Shown: in pieces, positions 1 to 8,947 of the stretch
Layout of the letters: each line of letters opens with the position of its first letter
Numbering within the stretch: position 1 is the stretch's first letter
Source of the DNA: a virus
Virus record (IMG/VR): IMGVR_UViG_3300025646_000345
Span: 1 to 24,769 of that record
Length of the DNA stretch: 24,769 bases
Direction: 5' to 3' (one strand)
Translations under genes and position numbers: made by a program
Notes under the pieces: generated by a model
The model's input: only the letters and a program-made list of their open reading frames with translations
Database searches by the model: none
What the model was told of the DNA's origin: nothing

Positions 1-1200
1 GTTGTTCGTTCCTTCAACCTGAAGCGATGGCACAATAGTTGTGCCCACTGTACGCGCAGTAGACGTGCCAACTAACAGGCGACCTGAACTATCTACACGA
101 AATGCCTCGCTGGCATTTCTAAAGATCATGTTATTAGACGCATCAATGAAGATGTCGCCTAACTGAGTTGTTGAATTATAAAACTCAAGCGTGCCACCAC
201 TGCCAGACGCACCTGCCAATCGCAGTTCTGCGAAACCCGACGATGCTGCAACGTGAAACTCAGTTCCGGGCGCAGTAGTGCCAATCCCTACGTTGCCTCC
301 GTCAGGGTTAAGGGCAAGCGCCTTGTAAGCTGTCCCAGCGTGAATTGATTGGATTCGACCAACGAGATTGGTTGTATCAAAGCCCCACCGGAGCTGATAG
401 TTTTGGTTTGTTGCTCCAGTGATTCGCGCTTGTGTTCCATCAATACTATCGGCTGCAACGTGAAACTTAGCGTCAACGCTATTAGTCCCTATCCCTACGT
501 TGCCTCCTTCAAATGTATAATTAACATTGGATGACGCATCTTGCGTCATACTCATGCCGTTGGTTAAACCGTTAATCTGACAGCGAAAGATCAAATTATT
601 CGCTAAGGAGCCAGAGGAGGCTATTCTTACTGCTGGATTCGTAGCTGATGCAGTTGCGGCTACATAAAGTTGTGCGTCAGGGCTACTGGTCCCCAAGCCT
701 ACGTTGCCGCCGTTTGGGTTAAGAAGCAAATTGTAGGTTTGGCTTAGATCAGTTCTGTCGGTTGCTTGAATCCAAGGCTTAGAAGAATTTGGCCCCATAT
801 CAATGCAGCCGGTTGTAGCTGAACTGCCGATTCGCAGGCTGCCATGTGTTTGAGTCGTGCCAGTTGTTGCGGGCAGCCCATTTGCGGCTGAGGAAATATC
901 AACAGGAACGTCAGGGCTACTGGTCCCCAAGCCTACTTTGCCGTCAGATGTGATGCGGAGGCGCTCTACTCCATTAGTCGAGATGGCTACTTGGTTCGCG
1001 CCAGGACGATAAATGCCGGTATCTGGGTCGCCGTCAAATGCAATGCCAGGAGCAGCAGCCGTACCACTGCCCGCATTCTCCAGTAGGTCCGCAATGCTGA
1101 CCTTCTTGGTGACATCCGCGCTAACGTCCACAATCGGCAATACGTCCGTACTTACCGGATCGGTATAAGCCCCCAGATCGGTGATTTTTACGTTTGCCAT
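1..1200 (-). CDS. Tail fibre protein with VGxGT repeats (C-terminus cut off)
   Basis: The frame is open from an ATG at 1200 to the left edge, giving 400 residues with no stop, so the C-terminus lies outside the window. Residues 1-40 resemble the N-terminus of the neighbouring collar fibre. A stretch reading DPDTGIYRPG (about 58-67) is followed by a beta-rich repeat carrying VG(L/I)GT at residues 89, 167, 235 and 304 and a variant LLVGTS near 376, a period of about 70 residues. Such repeats are typical of trimeric phage fibre shafts that often end in an intramolecular chaperone (S74-type) domain. That ending cannot be checked here. The role is probably receptor binding at the tail tip. It starts 36 bases after the collar gene stop with no clear Shine-Dalgarno. 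Fibre identity is fairly sure; the exact receptor role is inference. Confidence 0.85.
   Translation of the reverse strand, partial: MANVKITDLGAYTDPVSTDVLPIVDVSADVTKKVSIADLLENAGSGTAAAPGIAFDGDPDTGIYRPGANQVAISTNGVERLRITSDGKVGLGTSSPDVPVDISSAANGLPATTGTTQTHGSLRIGSSATTGCIDMGPNSSKPWIQATDRTDLSQTYNLLLNPNGGNVGLGTSSPDAQLYVAATASATNPAVRIASSGSLANNLIFRCQINGLTNGMSMTQDASSNVNYTFEGGNVGIGTNSVDAKFHVAADSIDGTQARITGATNQNYQLRWGFDTTNLVGRIQSIHAGTAYKALALNPDGGNVGIGTTAPGTEFHVAASSGFAELRLAGASGSGGTLEFYNSTTQLGDIFIDASNNMIFRNASEAFRVDSSGRLLVGTSTARTVGTTIVPSLQVEGTNN
675..936. repeat. 28-base direct repeat inside the fibre gene
   Basis: Positions 675-702 and 909-936 are identical over 28 bases and encode the same VGLGTSSPD segment of two successive shaft repeats. 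Shorter near-identical pieces recur at 246-260/453-467 and 287-300/495-508. Identity at the base level, not only the protein level, suggests recent duplication or gene conversion between shaft units. Confidence 0.8.
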
Positions 1201-1236
1201 GAGAACGCCGTCAGTATTTGTATTCTACTAAAATGC

Positions 1237-2334
1237 TCAAGTCTTGATACAAGCCAACAGGGCGATGTTTCTGGGACGTGACTCCGTGCCACCGTCGTTG
1301 GAAATGGTGTGGTTATGCGAAACGTCAAGATCAACCCGCCTGCCGTTGGCAAAATCACCTTCCTCTGGTGAGTTGACATTGCCGCCATCGCTAAAGACAC
1401 CCGTCGGGTTTGTTACGTGTGAACCAGGGGTAAAAGTACCCGTCAGGGATTTGGTGCTTGTAGTGCCGCCATGGTTGTGCTGCTTGTTCTGATCGGTCTG
1501 TGTGCTGCCTAACGTGCGGCCAGAATCAACACCTTTTCCATCATCGAATCCACGAATAAACTCACCGCGCAGATCGGGCAAATTAAACGTCGTTGAGCCA
1601 TTACCAGCGCCGTAAGTCGTGCCAATTGCAGCAAACAGCGTTGCATACGTGGTACGACTAACCGCTGCGCCGTTTGCCTTCAGGTATCCCGTTGGTGCAG
1701 TAGACCTAGCGGAATAAATGATCGTTCCAGCCGGAGTTAGATCGCTTGCTCCAGGAATCGCTGCAATTTGATCATCCACATATTTTTTAGTGGATGCCAT
1801 ATTGTCTGTAGTTGGCGCACCCACTAACGTCAAATTGCCGGTAAGCGCACCGCCAGACAGCGCCAAATACGTTGATGCAGCAGCAGTAATCTGCAAATAT
1901 CGCGCATCAGCAGCAGTTTGTGTGATGCCATCAGGATCAACACGCACCCAGCCGCTGCCGTCATACATTTTCAGCTCATCAGGCGTCTGACTCGTGTCCT
2001 GCCAAAGCTGACCCAATACTGGACTTGATGGTGCGGTTGCAGCCGGATTGGTAATAACTGAAGACGAAGGTCTAAAGCTGACGATGGTAAACGTCGCACC
2101 GTTCCACACCTTTAAAATCGGTGGGTTTGTCGTCGTATCGACCCAAGGCTGACCGTTATAGGGTGATGAAGGCTGAGTTGAGCCAACTGTTAGCCCTAGT
2201 TGCGTTAGGACAATACCCAGATTTTGAGCCGTAATCTTGCGCGTTTCACTCGCGCTAATACTGCTAAACGGAATGATGTCTGCGCTCGCAACCGTTGTAG
2301 CTGCTGGGAGCTGAGAAATACGTGCGTCTGCCAT
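1237..2334 (-). CDS. Tail fibre protein with phage tail collar domain
   Basis: This 365-residue fibre-type structural protein is encoded directly after the J-like gene, with a TGATG stop-start overlap at 2334. Residues 1-40 form an anchor-like segment shared with the next fibre. Two 'Q.W.DT' segments follow (about residues 85-145). A shaft-to-knob region (about 165-195) contains the GNLTLVGAPTTDNMASTKKY motif common in fibres. A tail-collar domain spans about 198-245 (PAGTIIYSARSTAPTGYLKA, then NLPDLRGEFIRGFDDG). The C-terminus is His/Asn/Gly-rich and ends in RPRNIALLACIKT, an ending typical of collar-domain fibres. The collar domain is known from T4 gp12-like and related fibres. Host binding is inferred from that family and from gene position. 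Confidence 0.88.
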   Translation of the reverse strand: MADARISQLPAATTVASADIIPFSSISASETRKITAQNLGIVLTQLGLTVGSTQPSSPYNGQPWVDTTTNPPILKVWNGATFTIVSFRPSSSVITNPAATAPSSPVLGQLWQDTSQTPDELKMYDGSGWVRVDPDGITQTAADARYLQITAAASTYLALSGGALTGNLTLVGAPTTDNMASTKKYVDDQIAAIPGASDLTPAGTIIYSARSTAPTGYLKANGAAVSRTTYATLFAAIGTTYGAGNGSTTFNLPDLRGEFIRGFDDGKGVDSGRTLGSTQTDQNKQHNHGGTTSTKSLTGTFTPGSHVTNPTGVFSDGGNVNSPEEGDFANGRRVDLDVSHNHTISNDGGTESRPRNIALLACIKT

Positions 2335-5300
2335 CAGTACCCAGTAACGATGAGATCAACAGTGCCGGCAACTGCGCTGCCAGATGAGTCGAGACACTTC
2401 ACTGTAACAGCACTGGTCGTTTTACTCACTATAACTGCCGTGACAGCAGTTGAGCCACCTGTTTGTAGTGCAGTGATGGCAACGCTTTCTACGCTGCGGA
2501 ATGTTTTCGTCAGATTTACCGCCGTTCCAGCACTGGAAATTGCGGCATCATTGATCTTTTCAACCACATCAGCGTAATCAAGCTGTGCCGTTAATGCTGT
2601 AATCTCCCCAGCAGTTGAACCGCCATCGGGACTCTTGAACAGCGTCCTGACGCGATACAAGTCTGCAAGTAATTTTTCGTACGGCGCGTAGGGGTGTAAA
2701 ATACCGCCTTCCGAAAGCTCCGATTCGGTGTAGAACCGCTGTTCAGCCAAAAGCTTGTCATCATTTTCTTGCAAAATGCTAAAATCATCTTCTTGCGTTA
2801 CTTCGATCGCTTCACCGGTCAATGCAGCAATTTGATGCTGATAGGTTGCATCAGCCGTTGTTGTTAGCAGCAGTGCGCTTTCAAGATTGTTGTTGTCAAA
2901 TGTCCACGTAAACGTGCTGTCTTGTGTTGCATCGGTTTGAACCAAGTCGCCAGAAACAACAGAGCAGTTGTCGTAGTCACCTGGCCAGTTTCCTGCACCC
3001 TGCGTTTTTGCGTTAATCGTTTGCACTGCATTGCTAATTGGCGGTGCCGTGATATTGACAAGAATGTATGCAGGGTCATCTGAACGCCATTGCGTTGCGT
3101 CAACGGTTTTAACCATGACGACCCATTGGTCAGAGTCAAATAAAGCAGTTTCAAACCACTGCTGCTGAGCGGGTAATCCGCCAGATGCCAATTCAATGCC
3201 TGCTTCCCACGTTTCAGATGGGCTGCTATTGACAAGATCGCCCTGCTTGTAACGCACTTCATAACCGACAATATCGGCAATTGTGTTTTGATCCCAGCTT
3301 CCGTATTCTGTAAGTGGTACTTGCCAACTAAACCGCTTGCCGCTGCCGTTGTAATTCTCAACAACACTGAAATTTGTTGGCGTTGGCGGCACGATCTCTT
3401 CACGATCCACCGTGTCGTACAGATAATCCGCTGGATTTTCGCCAAAAATTGAACTTGTAAATGCAACACGGAGCTGCCAATCACCTGGAGCGTGGAAAGC
3501 AATCGTGTAATATCCCGTCAACGGAATATCGGCCAAGAAGTACCAGCCATCAGCATCAGGTTCTTTGACGCCTGGAATGACTGTTGGCACATCAATTGGT
3601 TTGGCCCAGCACCGATAGCCTGAAACTCGCTCTGGAATTGGGCACGTACCAGAATCAACAATCAGCAGTTGAGTGCCGTCTGGTTGGTTTTGGTGGCGAA
3701 TGACGGCGTTGTACTCAGCATCTGAGAGATCTGGAATTGCTTCAAACGCATCAACATCATATACAAGCCAGTCAGATTGGCTGCCCAAACGATTGGTTGA
3801 TGCGACACGGACTTGATAGCTATTACCAAAAACATGCAACGAAAGTGGAATTTCAATTTTGGTTGTTGCAGTTTGCGCCATTTCGGACCATTCGGTATCG
3901 CCAGATTTGCGCCATTGGTATCTATAACCACGAATCAAAAGATCGGTCGCATCATTCCTTTGTGGTGCTCTCCATGTTGCACGGATTGATGTTTGACCAT
4001 TGGAATAACGCAGTGCCGCCGAAAGGTTTGTCGGTGCTGTTGCGCTTGAAATCGTAAAGCGATCTTTTGGTACGGCAATCGGAAGATCGTTATCAACATA
4101 AGCAAATTTGCTGTCGTTGTACTGAACAGCTTCAACTTGATAAATTAGCGGCTCGATTTCTGCTACGGAAATAATTTTATACAGTGCTGCATTAAGTTCA
4201 GACCATTCCAGCACCCACAAGGCGCCGACTTGAGAATCAATAACGCCATCAAGCTCAATCTTGGTTTCTGTTTCTTCTGATGTGCGAACAATGCCAACAA
4301 TAAAATCAGTGCTCTGTTGTGTTACGAAAAAGTCGCCAGATTGAGTAACGATATTTCGCTCACCAACTTCTTCTCCAACATCGGTAAAGCTAACCAGATT
4401 GAGAACCTGCAGCTTGGGTCTTGTAGTAATACTTCCGTCAGGATTCGTTGCTGTTTCCCCGTCGGGAACGACCAGCGTCAATGTGTAATCAATGCTTTCG
4501 CTTAGATTTAACTTTGCATCAAGCGTAATCGTGTTTCCATCAATTGCCCTGATTCGCCCGCCAAGGCGTTGACCCTGCTTCAGTGGATCGGCAATCTGAA
4601 TTACTTCACCGACACCAGCAGCAAGACCTTCGGCACCAATGCGGAAGCTGACACGCTCAGTCTCGTACCGATTGCTAAATAGCGTATGCTTTGCTGCGCG
4701 TAATGCTTGGCCGCGTGATGTTACTCCAAGCAACCGAAGATCAATTGGGTTATACCCAAAACGCTCCAGCAGTTGATCATCTTGCTGGTATTCAGTAACA
4801 CTAGAATAAACCTGATTCGGATCGTCCCAGTTCGCCAGAACAACAGTCTTACGCGCTGTTCGCGCAGTGCCGCTGTAATTAAAACAGGGCGAAGATACTT
4901 CACCGTTTTCGCCAACATCTTGGATGACGTTAGCTTCGCTGAATTGCTGGACAGGAAGTTGAGCGCGATCTTGCGTTAAATACAGTTGCCCTTCGCTGTA
5001 ATAAATCAGGCCACGGAAACATGACGCTAGCGCATTGAGAACTTCATAAACGCCGCCAGGATTCTGCAGGTAAACATTGCATGTAAAACGTGGCTCATAA
5101 CCACCTGCACCATTAGGGACCAACTCGTCGCAATACTGGCTAACGGTGTAGAGATACCAAGGGTCGATTGCGATTGAATTGACATACCGCCTGACACCAA
5201 AACGCTCGTTTAAAACGATGTCACGGAAGATCCATGCTGGGTTATCGGTCCATGCCATCTGGAACGTACCATCCCAGATTCCGGTGTAAGTGCGAGTTTC

Positions 5301-6155
5301 GGGATTGTAGTTAGTCGGAACCTGAACACGCTTACCCCGAAGCTTGACGGATACATCTGGAATTGAATTGAATTGCCGTGCGTCAATTTTTAACGCAAGT
5401 AATGCGGTGTTAGGGTAGGCAAACTTTTCATCAATAATTTCTACAAAACTTTGCCAGAAGATTGAATTTTGGATGTAGACAGAAGTGTTGTCTGCCGTTA
5501 CGCGAGAAACCCGCACGTTCCACGGGCCGCTACCAGGCAGCGCAAACTCATAGGCCCGCTGAAATTCGCTATCTGATTTGCCGCTAACTTCAACATACCC
5601 ATCATCAAAAACACTCGTATAAGGCCCGCCATTTGAGTTGACTTCAATGTTGTAACGTACAGACGTGCCACTTATGTCGCCATTTTGTTCGTTCTGCTCT
5701 TGCAATGCAGGATGCGAAATAATTACACGGCATCGCTCCGTATCGGTATCAGTAATTGCACGAATAATTGGGCCAACAGCTTGTGTTACTTCCGTTGAGA
5801 CGCCTACTGTATTTTCAGTGGTGCTAAACCCTTCAATCGGCGTCTGGGTTTCATCTTCACCAAAGCGATAATCAGATGTGTACCCGTCAAAATTGCTGGT
5901 GCCATCAGGGTTTTGAATTGGAACGCCGTCAAGATAAACGTCCTTTTCAAGGCTGTTGGGAAACCCTTCAATAATTCCTTCCGATACGGCATAAACCGTT
6001 TTGGCAAATGCAACAGAAAATAAGTTGTCTTCTGCAATAACAGGTTGACGAGTTGGCGCAACAACCGTGACGTTTTGAACAACCGTTTGGGACGAACCAC
6101 CGCCACCCTTGGCACCCTTGACCTGCAGCTCTTGGTTTTTATTGAAGTCTTCCAT
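2334..6155 (-). CDS. J: Tail tip attachment protein, lambda gpJ-like
   Basis: This is the central tail-tip protein, equivalent to the lambda host-specificity protein J, and is expected to form the trimeric tip that contacts the receptor. I place the start at the ATG at 6155, which overlaps the upstream stop as TGATG, giving 1273 residues; a GTG three bases upstream is possible. A Gly-rich N-terminus and the conserved J core (about residues 40-690) come first. Two fibronectin-III-like stretches follow (about 705-800 and 920-1030). The protein closes with a ~60-residue beta module from about 1212 (VNLTKTFRSVESVAITALQT onward) resembling C-terminal domains of other J-like proteins. Its length is close to lambda gpJ (1132). 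It follows the I-like gene, as in lambda, and precedes the fibres. Family assignment is firm; receptor specificity is not predictable. Confidence 0.93.
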   Translation of the reverse strand: MEDFNKNQELQVKGAKGGGGSSQTVVQNVTVVAPTRQPVIAEDNLFSVAFAKTVYAVSEGIIEGFPNSLEKDVYLDGVPIQNPDGTSNFDGYTSDYRFGEDETQTPIEGFSTTENTVGVSTEVTQAVGPIIRAITDTDTERCRVIISHPALQEQNEQNGDISGTSVRYNIEVNSNGGPYTSVFDDGYVEVSGKSDSEFQRAYEFALPGSGPWNVRVSRVTADNTSVYIQNSIFWQSFVEIIDEKFAYPNTALLALKIDARQFNSIPDVSVKLRGKRVQVPTNYNPETRTYTGIWDGTFQMAWTDNPAWIFRDIVLNERFGVRRYVNSIAIDPWYLYTVSQYCDELVPNGAGGYEPRFTCNVYLQNPGGVYEVLNALASCFRGLIYYSEGQLYLTQDRAQLPVQQFSEANVIQDVGENGEVSSPCFNYSGTARTARKTVVLANWDDPNQVYSSVTEYQQDDQLLERFGYNPIDLRLLGVTSRGQALRAAKHTLFSNRYETERVSFRIGAEGLAAGVGEVIQIADPLKQGQRLGGRIRAIDGNTITLDAKLNLSESIDYTLTLVVPDGETATNPDGSITTRPKLQVLNLVSFTDVGEEVGERNIVTQSGDFFVTQQSTDFIVGIVRTSEETETKIELDGVIDSQVGALWVLEWSELNAALYKIISVAEIEPLIYQVEAVQYNDSKFAYVDNDLPIAVPKDRFTISSATAPTNLSAALRYSNGQTSIRATWRAPQRNDATDLLIRGYRYQWRKSGDTEWSEMAQTATTKIEIPLSLHVFGNSYQVRVASTNRLGSQSDWLVYDVDAFEAIPDLSDAEYNAVIRHQNQPDGTQLLIVDSGTCPIPERVSGYRCWAKPIDVPTVIPGVKEPDADGWYFLADIPLTGYYTIAFHAPGDWQLRVAFTSSIFGENPADYLYDTVDREEIVPPTPTNFSVVENYNGSGKRFSWQVPLTEYGSWDQNTIADIVGYEVRYKQGDLVNSSPSETWEAGIELASGGLPAQQQWFETALFDSDQWVVMVKTVDATQWRSDDPAYILVNITAPPISNAVQTINAKTQGAGNWPGDYDNCSVVSGDLVQTDATQDSTFTWTFDNNNLESALLLTTTADATYQHQIAALTGEAIEVTQEDDFSILQENDDKLLAEQRFYTESELSEGGILHPYAPYEKLLADLYRVRTLFKSPDGGSTAGEITALTAQLDYADVVEKINDAAISSAGTAVNLTKTFRSVESVAITALQTGGSTAVTAVIVSKTTSAVTVKCLDSSGSAVAGTVDLIVTGY

Positions 6156-6802
6156 CACAAGTAATTCTGCAGTTCAAGGCCGAAGGACAGGACGGGCAAT
6201 GACCCGACAATGCGCTCACCGTAAAGAACGGGAACGACATCTCCTTGTATCGTATTTGCGTTGGATTTGTCGAATGTAAACGAATTGAGTTGTTCTGATT
6301 CGTTACGGCCTGAAGCCGAACTGCCGCCTACATTTTTGACATTCGGCATTTTGGGTGTTGGCGTTAGCAGCTCTGCGACACCGCCAAAAATCATTGATAA
6401 ACCGATTGATGCAACTGCACCAGCAGCAAATCCCCCAATCACGCCGCCTGCCGCTGCCGCTCCATAAAAAAGAGGCGCCCCAATCGGGCCAAGGACAATC
6501 GCAGCAGCCACCAGCGCCACGCCTGCAATAATCTTTCCAGTAGCACCACGACCAGCAGGTAATGGCGCGAGCACCATCCGTTTGCTCATTGGCCACAACA
6601 ACTGCTCTTCATCTAGCCCGTCGGGATGCTCGGTTACAACCCGCCAGTTGATACCCTTTTCGCCTGACTCCAGCAAATACTGCCTGAGTGCTGGGATCTG
6701 GATGCACAATGCCCGCATCGCTTCGGCTGGTGTTTTTACGGCAAGCTGAAACTTGCGACCAAAACGGCGACCTGCTTCCCCTAGCAATCGGATCGTGACC
6801 AT
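6155..6802 (-). CDS. I: Tail assembly protein, lambda gpI-like
   Basis: This 215-residue protein sits between the K-like and J-like genes, as in lambda, with TGATG overlaps at both ends. Residues 1-85 look like the ubiquitin-like (beta-grasp) region of the lambda tail assembly protein I family (VTIRLLGEAGRRFG, then NWRVVTEHPDGL). A long Gly/Ala-rich hydrophobic stretch (about 88-146) could insert in or cross a membrane. The C-terminal third is polar and ends in a VPVLYGERIVGS segment. In lambda gpI is needed for tail-tip assembly and is not a major virion component. The assignment rests on domain order, hydrophobic profile and strict synteny. Confidence 0.9.
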   Translation of the reverse strand: MVTIRLLGEAGRRFGRKFQLAVKTPAEAMRALCIQIPALRQYLLESGEKGINWRVVTEHPDGLDEEQLLWPMSKRMVLAPLPAGRGATGKIIAGVALVAAAIVLGPIGAPLFYGAAAAGGVIGGFAAGAVASIGLSMIFGGVAELLTPTPKMPNVKNVGGSSASGRNESEQLNSFTFDKSNANTIQGDVVPVLYGERIVGSLPVLSFGLELQNYL

Positions 6803-7524
6803 CAGCCCTCGCGTCGCACCACCATGTATGTATTATCGCGGAAATATCCGCTGTAGGGCATCACCCCAGACAACCGATCAAACAAATGCTGGTAGATCTG
6901 GTTGGCAGCAGGGTTTTCAACGACAGCGACATGGTTGCAGGTGTACTGATTGCGGATACGGAACAGCAAAACATCGCCACGTTCCAACGGTGCGGTTTTG
7001 GGGATCTGCACGAACCCTTCCTTTGCAAAATTGGTTTCAAAGTGCGTAAACCCCCGCTGCTTCCATTCGCCTTCATACAACCGCTCGTAATCTCCCATCT
7101 CAACGCCCATCTGCTGGAAATACCAGTCACGAACTGCCGCGTAGCAGTCATAGCCGCCATACATCCATGGGCGATTCAGCAATCCGGCAGACTGACGTGG
7201 GTCGTAATAAAAGATTTCGGTACTAGCGCAGTTCCACACCGCATAAGGCAGGTTCAACGCTTTTGACGCATTTACATCCGCAAAACTCAACGCTGCATAA
7301 TCATCGTGACTATGCCATGAAGCAACAGCATCATCCAAATATTTTGCGGTGTCAGCAGCACTGATCACAAACTGGTCTGGCACCGTAGACGTGTTAGCAC
7401 ACTCAACCACCGCTCCATCGGCAAGTACAAAACCGCAAGCTTCGGATGGAAAAGCCGCTTCCGCATAACCGCGAATCTGTGCTCGCTGTCGTGATGTAAG
7501 TGGATTAGAAAACGTGGATAACAT
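6802..7524 (-). CDS. K: Tail tip peptidase, lambda gpK-like (JAMM + NlpC/P60)
   Basis: I choose the ATG at 7524, preceded by AGGG at eight bases; a TTG at 7530 would add two residues. The 240-residue product has two enzyme-like halves. The N-terminal JAB/MPN domain carries PSEACG (Glu28) and a HSH...S..D signature (His71, His73, Ser80, Asp83), the zinc-binding JAMM pattern. The C-terminal NlpC/P60 domain has the catalytic-type Cys127 in YDCYAAVRDWY and His198 in CNHVAVVE. Lambda gpK has the same two-domain layout and belongs to the tail-tip assembly set. The P60 half may cut peptidoglycan during DNA entry and the JAMM half may act in tail maturation; both are inferences. All expected metal and catalytic residues appear intact. 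Its stop overlaps the start of I. Confidence 0.93.
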   Translation of the reverse strand: MLSTFSNPLTSRQRAQIRGYAEAAFPSEACGFVLADGAVVECANTSTVPDQFVISAADTAKYLDDAVASWHSHDDYAALSFADVNASKALNLPYAVWNCASTEIFYYDPRQSAGLLNRPWMYGGYDCYAAVRDWYFQQMGVEMGDYERLYEGEWKQRGFTHFETNFAKEGFVQIPKTAPLERGDVLLFRIRNQYTCNHVAVVENPAANQIYQHLFDRLSGVMPYSGYFRDNTYMVVRREG

Positions 7525-7526
7525 GA

Positions 7527-8429
7527 TCAACCCTGAGAATCGACGAGACCAGAAAAGCCGCCAAATGGGATGCGGTCTCCTGCAGTGGTAGGACTAAAGC
7601 GAATGGTCAACACAATACCGTCCGCAATCGTAACAGATGTCAACACGCCTGTTGTTGCATTGACTGTAAAATCTGTTGTCTCTTGATACTCGCCAACAAT
7701 CACCACGTTGGTTGGGCTGATGTTGGTGTAACCCAAAAACAAGGTGCCAGACGTGAAGGATTTCAGTACCTCGATGCGACCAAAACGAAGCCGGCAGCTG
7801 CTTAGCCGTTTGCCGCAGACATCGTTATCAATGCTTGCCACAGATTGATTATTGGCGTTGAAATAACGGTTGCCATCATAGTGACAGCCGATGTTGCTGC
7901 GGTAAATCCATTGGCATTGTTCCCGTAACAGACGACGACCAGGTAACGCACGGCCTTCTAGGTCAAACGGAATCGCAAGCTGGAATGAAACCGCAAGCTT
8001 GTTCTCGCTACTTTTTTGCTCAACGACCCATTCATCAGGCCCCCAGTAAGCATCAGGATCCGCACCAGGCAATCCGTCAAGGTAAGTGCTTAAAGTGCGA
8101 ATACGCTGAACCGTTGACCCAACAAGATCATCGTATGTATTGGTCAGCCCAGTAATCGTCAAACCGACATTTGCAAAGGTCAGCGTGGGACGCGCCAGTT
8201 GCCCAGAAGTATTAAGCTCAAATCCCGTTGCTTGAAGCGGCAAAGGCGTATAGGTGTTGCCTTGATATACAATGTCTTGCCCGTTGACTTGCGTCCAATT
8301 GCAAAAACGATAAATCGCTTGATCGGTTGATCCGGCAGGCAGCAACGTCGTAATATCCAGCGTAAACAGATCAATGACCTGCGGTAGCTGCGTTTTGAAT
8401 GTTTCGGCGTTAGGTGGTGATTGGGTCAT
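7527..8429 (-). CDS. L: Minor tail protein, lambda gpL-like, with inserted beta module
   Basis: This 300-residue tail-tip protein overlaps the M-like stop by four bases (ATGA). Four cysteines at residues 172, 182, 205 and 212 (QCQWIYRSNIGC, then CGKRLSSC) match the cluster that holds a [4Fe-4S] centre in lambda gpL. The usual family ending, CxxRFG followed shortly by a PFGGF motif, is interrupted here. About 60 residues (224-282) lie between RFG (215-217) and RIPFGGFSG near the C-terminus. That insert closely resembles a module in the adjacent M-like protein. Known role of the family: a component of the tail-tip ring joining the tube to J. The family call is firm; the function of the insert is unknown. 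Confidence 0.92.
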   Translation of the reverse strand: MTQSPPNAETFKTQLPQVIDLFTLDITTLLPAGSTDQAIYRFCNWTQVNGQDIVYQGNTYTPLPLQATGFELNTSGQLARPTLTFANVGLTITGLTNTYDDLVGSTVQRIRTLSTYLDGLPGADPDAYWGPDEWVVEQKSSENKLAVSFQLAIPFDLEGRALPGRRLLREQCQWIYRSNIGCHYDGNRYFNANNQSVASIDNDVCGKRLSSCRLRFGRIEVLKSFTSGTLFLGYTNISPTNVVIVGEYQETTDFTVNATTGVLTSVTIADGIVLTIRFSPTTAGDRIPFGGFSGLVDSQG

Positions 8430-8947
8430 ACATACACCTGCGTCAAAGAAAACTTGAGTCGATAGTAAGTCGGGGTTTCAGGAGTCAAGGTCCAACCGCT
8501 ATCAAGAAGGAATGTCCTTGGTGCAAGGGTAAGAGTCACATCAACAATTGTTTCATCGCTTATCGTGACGGAAGTCAATAATCCCGTTGCCAGATTGGCG
8601 GTATAGTCAGTCGGCCTTGTATAGCCATCAAGCGTCAAGCTGCTAAGGTTTTTGTACCCAAGAAGCAATTGACCAGACGCAAACGGTCTAGAAAAAGTTT
8701 TTGTATCTAACGGGCTTGACCACGTAATAGCTTGACCGGCCTGTGCAAGCAGGAAGCTTTCAATTGAATACGCTTCTTCAACGGTAAGAAGGCCAGTTGT
8801 GCAATCCCACCTTTCTACATCTGAATTAAGGCCATCGGTCAAAACTTGGCTGTAGCCATCGCCAAACTGAGCACGCTGAATGCGCGTAGTTCTGCTGACA
8901 GACGTAACCCGCTCTAGTTTGATGTCGTCAAAAGATAGATAGGCCAT
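8426..8947 (-). CDS. M: Minor tail protein, lambda gpM-like, with inserted beta module
   Basis: This 173-residue protein immediately follows the tape measure gene with a TAATG overlap. It matches the gpM family in an N-terminal strand region with TRIQRAQFGDGYSQVLTDGL (about 21-40) and in an aromatic-rich C-terminal strand (YYRLKFSLTQVYV). Family members are usually near 110 residues, and the excess is explained by an insert at about 89-142. The insert contains LLLGYKNLS and TDYTANLATGLLTSVTI and is closely similar to one in the downstream L-like protein. In lambda gpM joins the tail tip between tape measure and L. Assignment is by motif and synteny. Confidence 0.88.
   Translation of the reverse strand: MAYLSFDDIKLERVTSVSRTTRIQRAQFGDGYSQVLTDGLNSDVERWDCTTGLLTVEEAYSIESFLLAQAGQAITWSSPLDTKTFSRPFASGQLLLGYKNLSSLTLDGYTRPTDYTANLATGLLTSVTISDETIVDVTLTLAPRTFLLDSGWTLTPETPTYYRLKFSLTQVYV

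Noticed and set aside
1237-2334. Diversity-generating retroelement variable region in the fibre genes
   Set aside because: No reverse transcriptase, template repeat or near-identical partner of a fibre C-terminus is present in the window.
2864-3502. Minus-strand alternative frame of 212 codons inside the J-like gene
   Set aside because: It lies wholly in the J gene in another frame, and the J frame there has coherent fibronectin-like domains.
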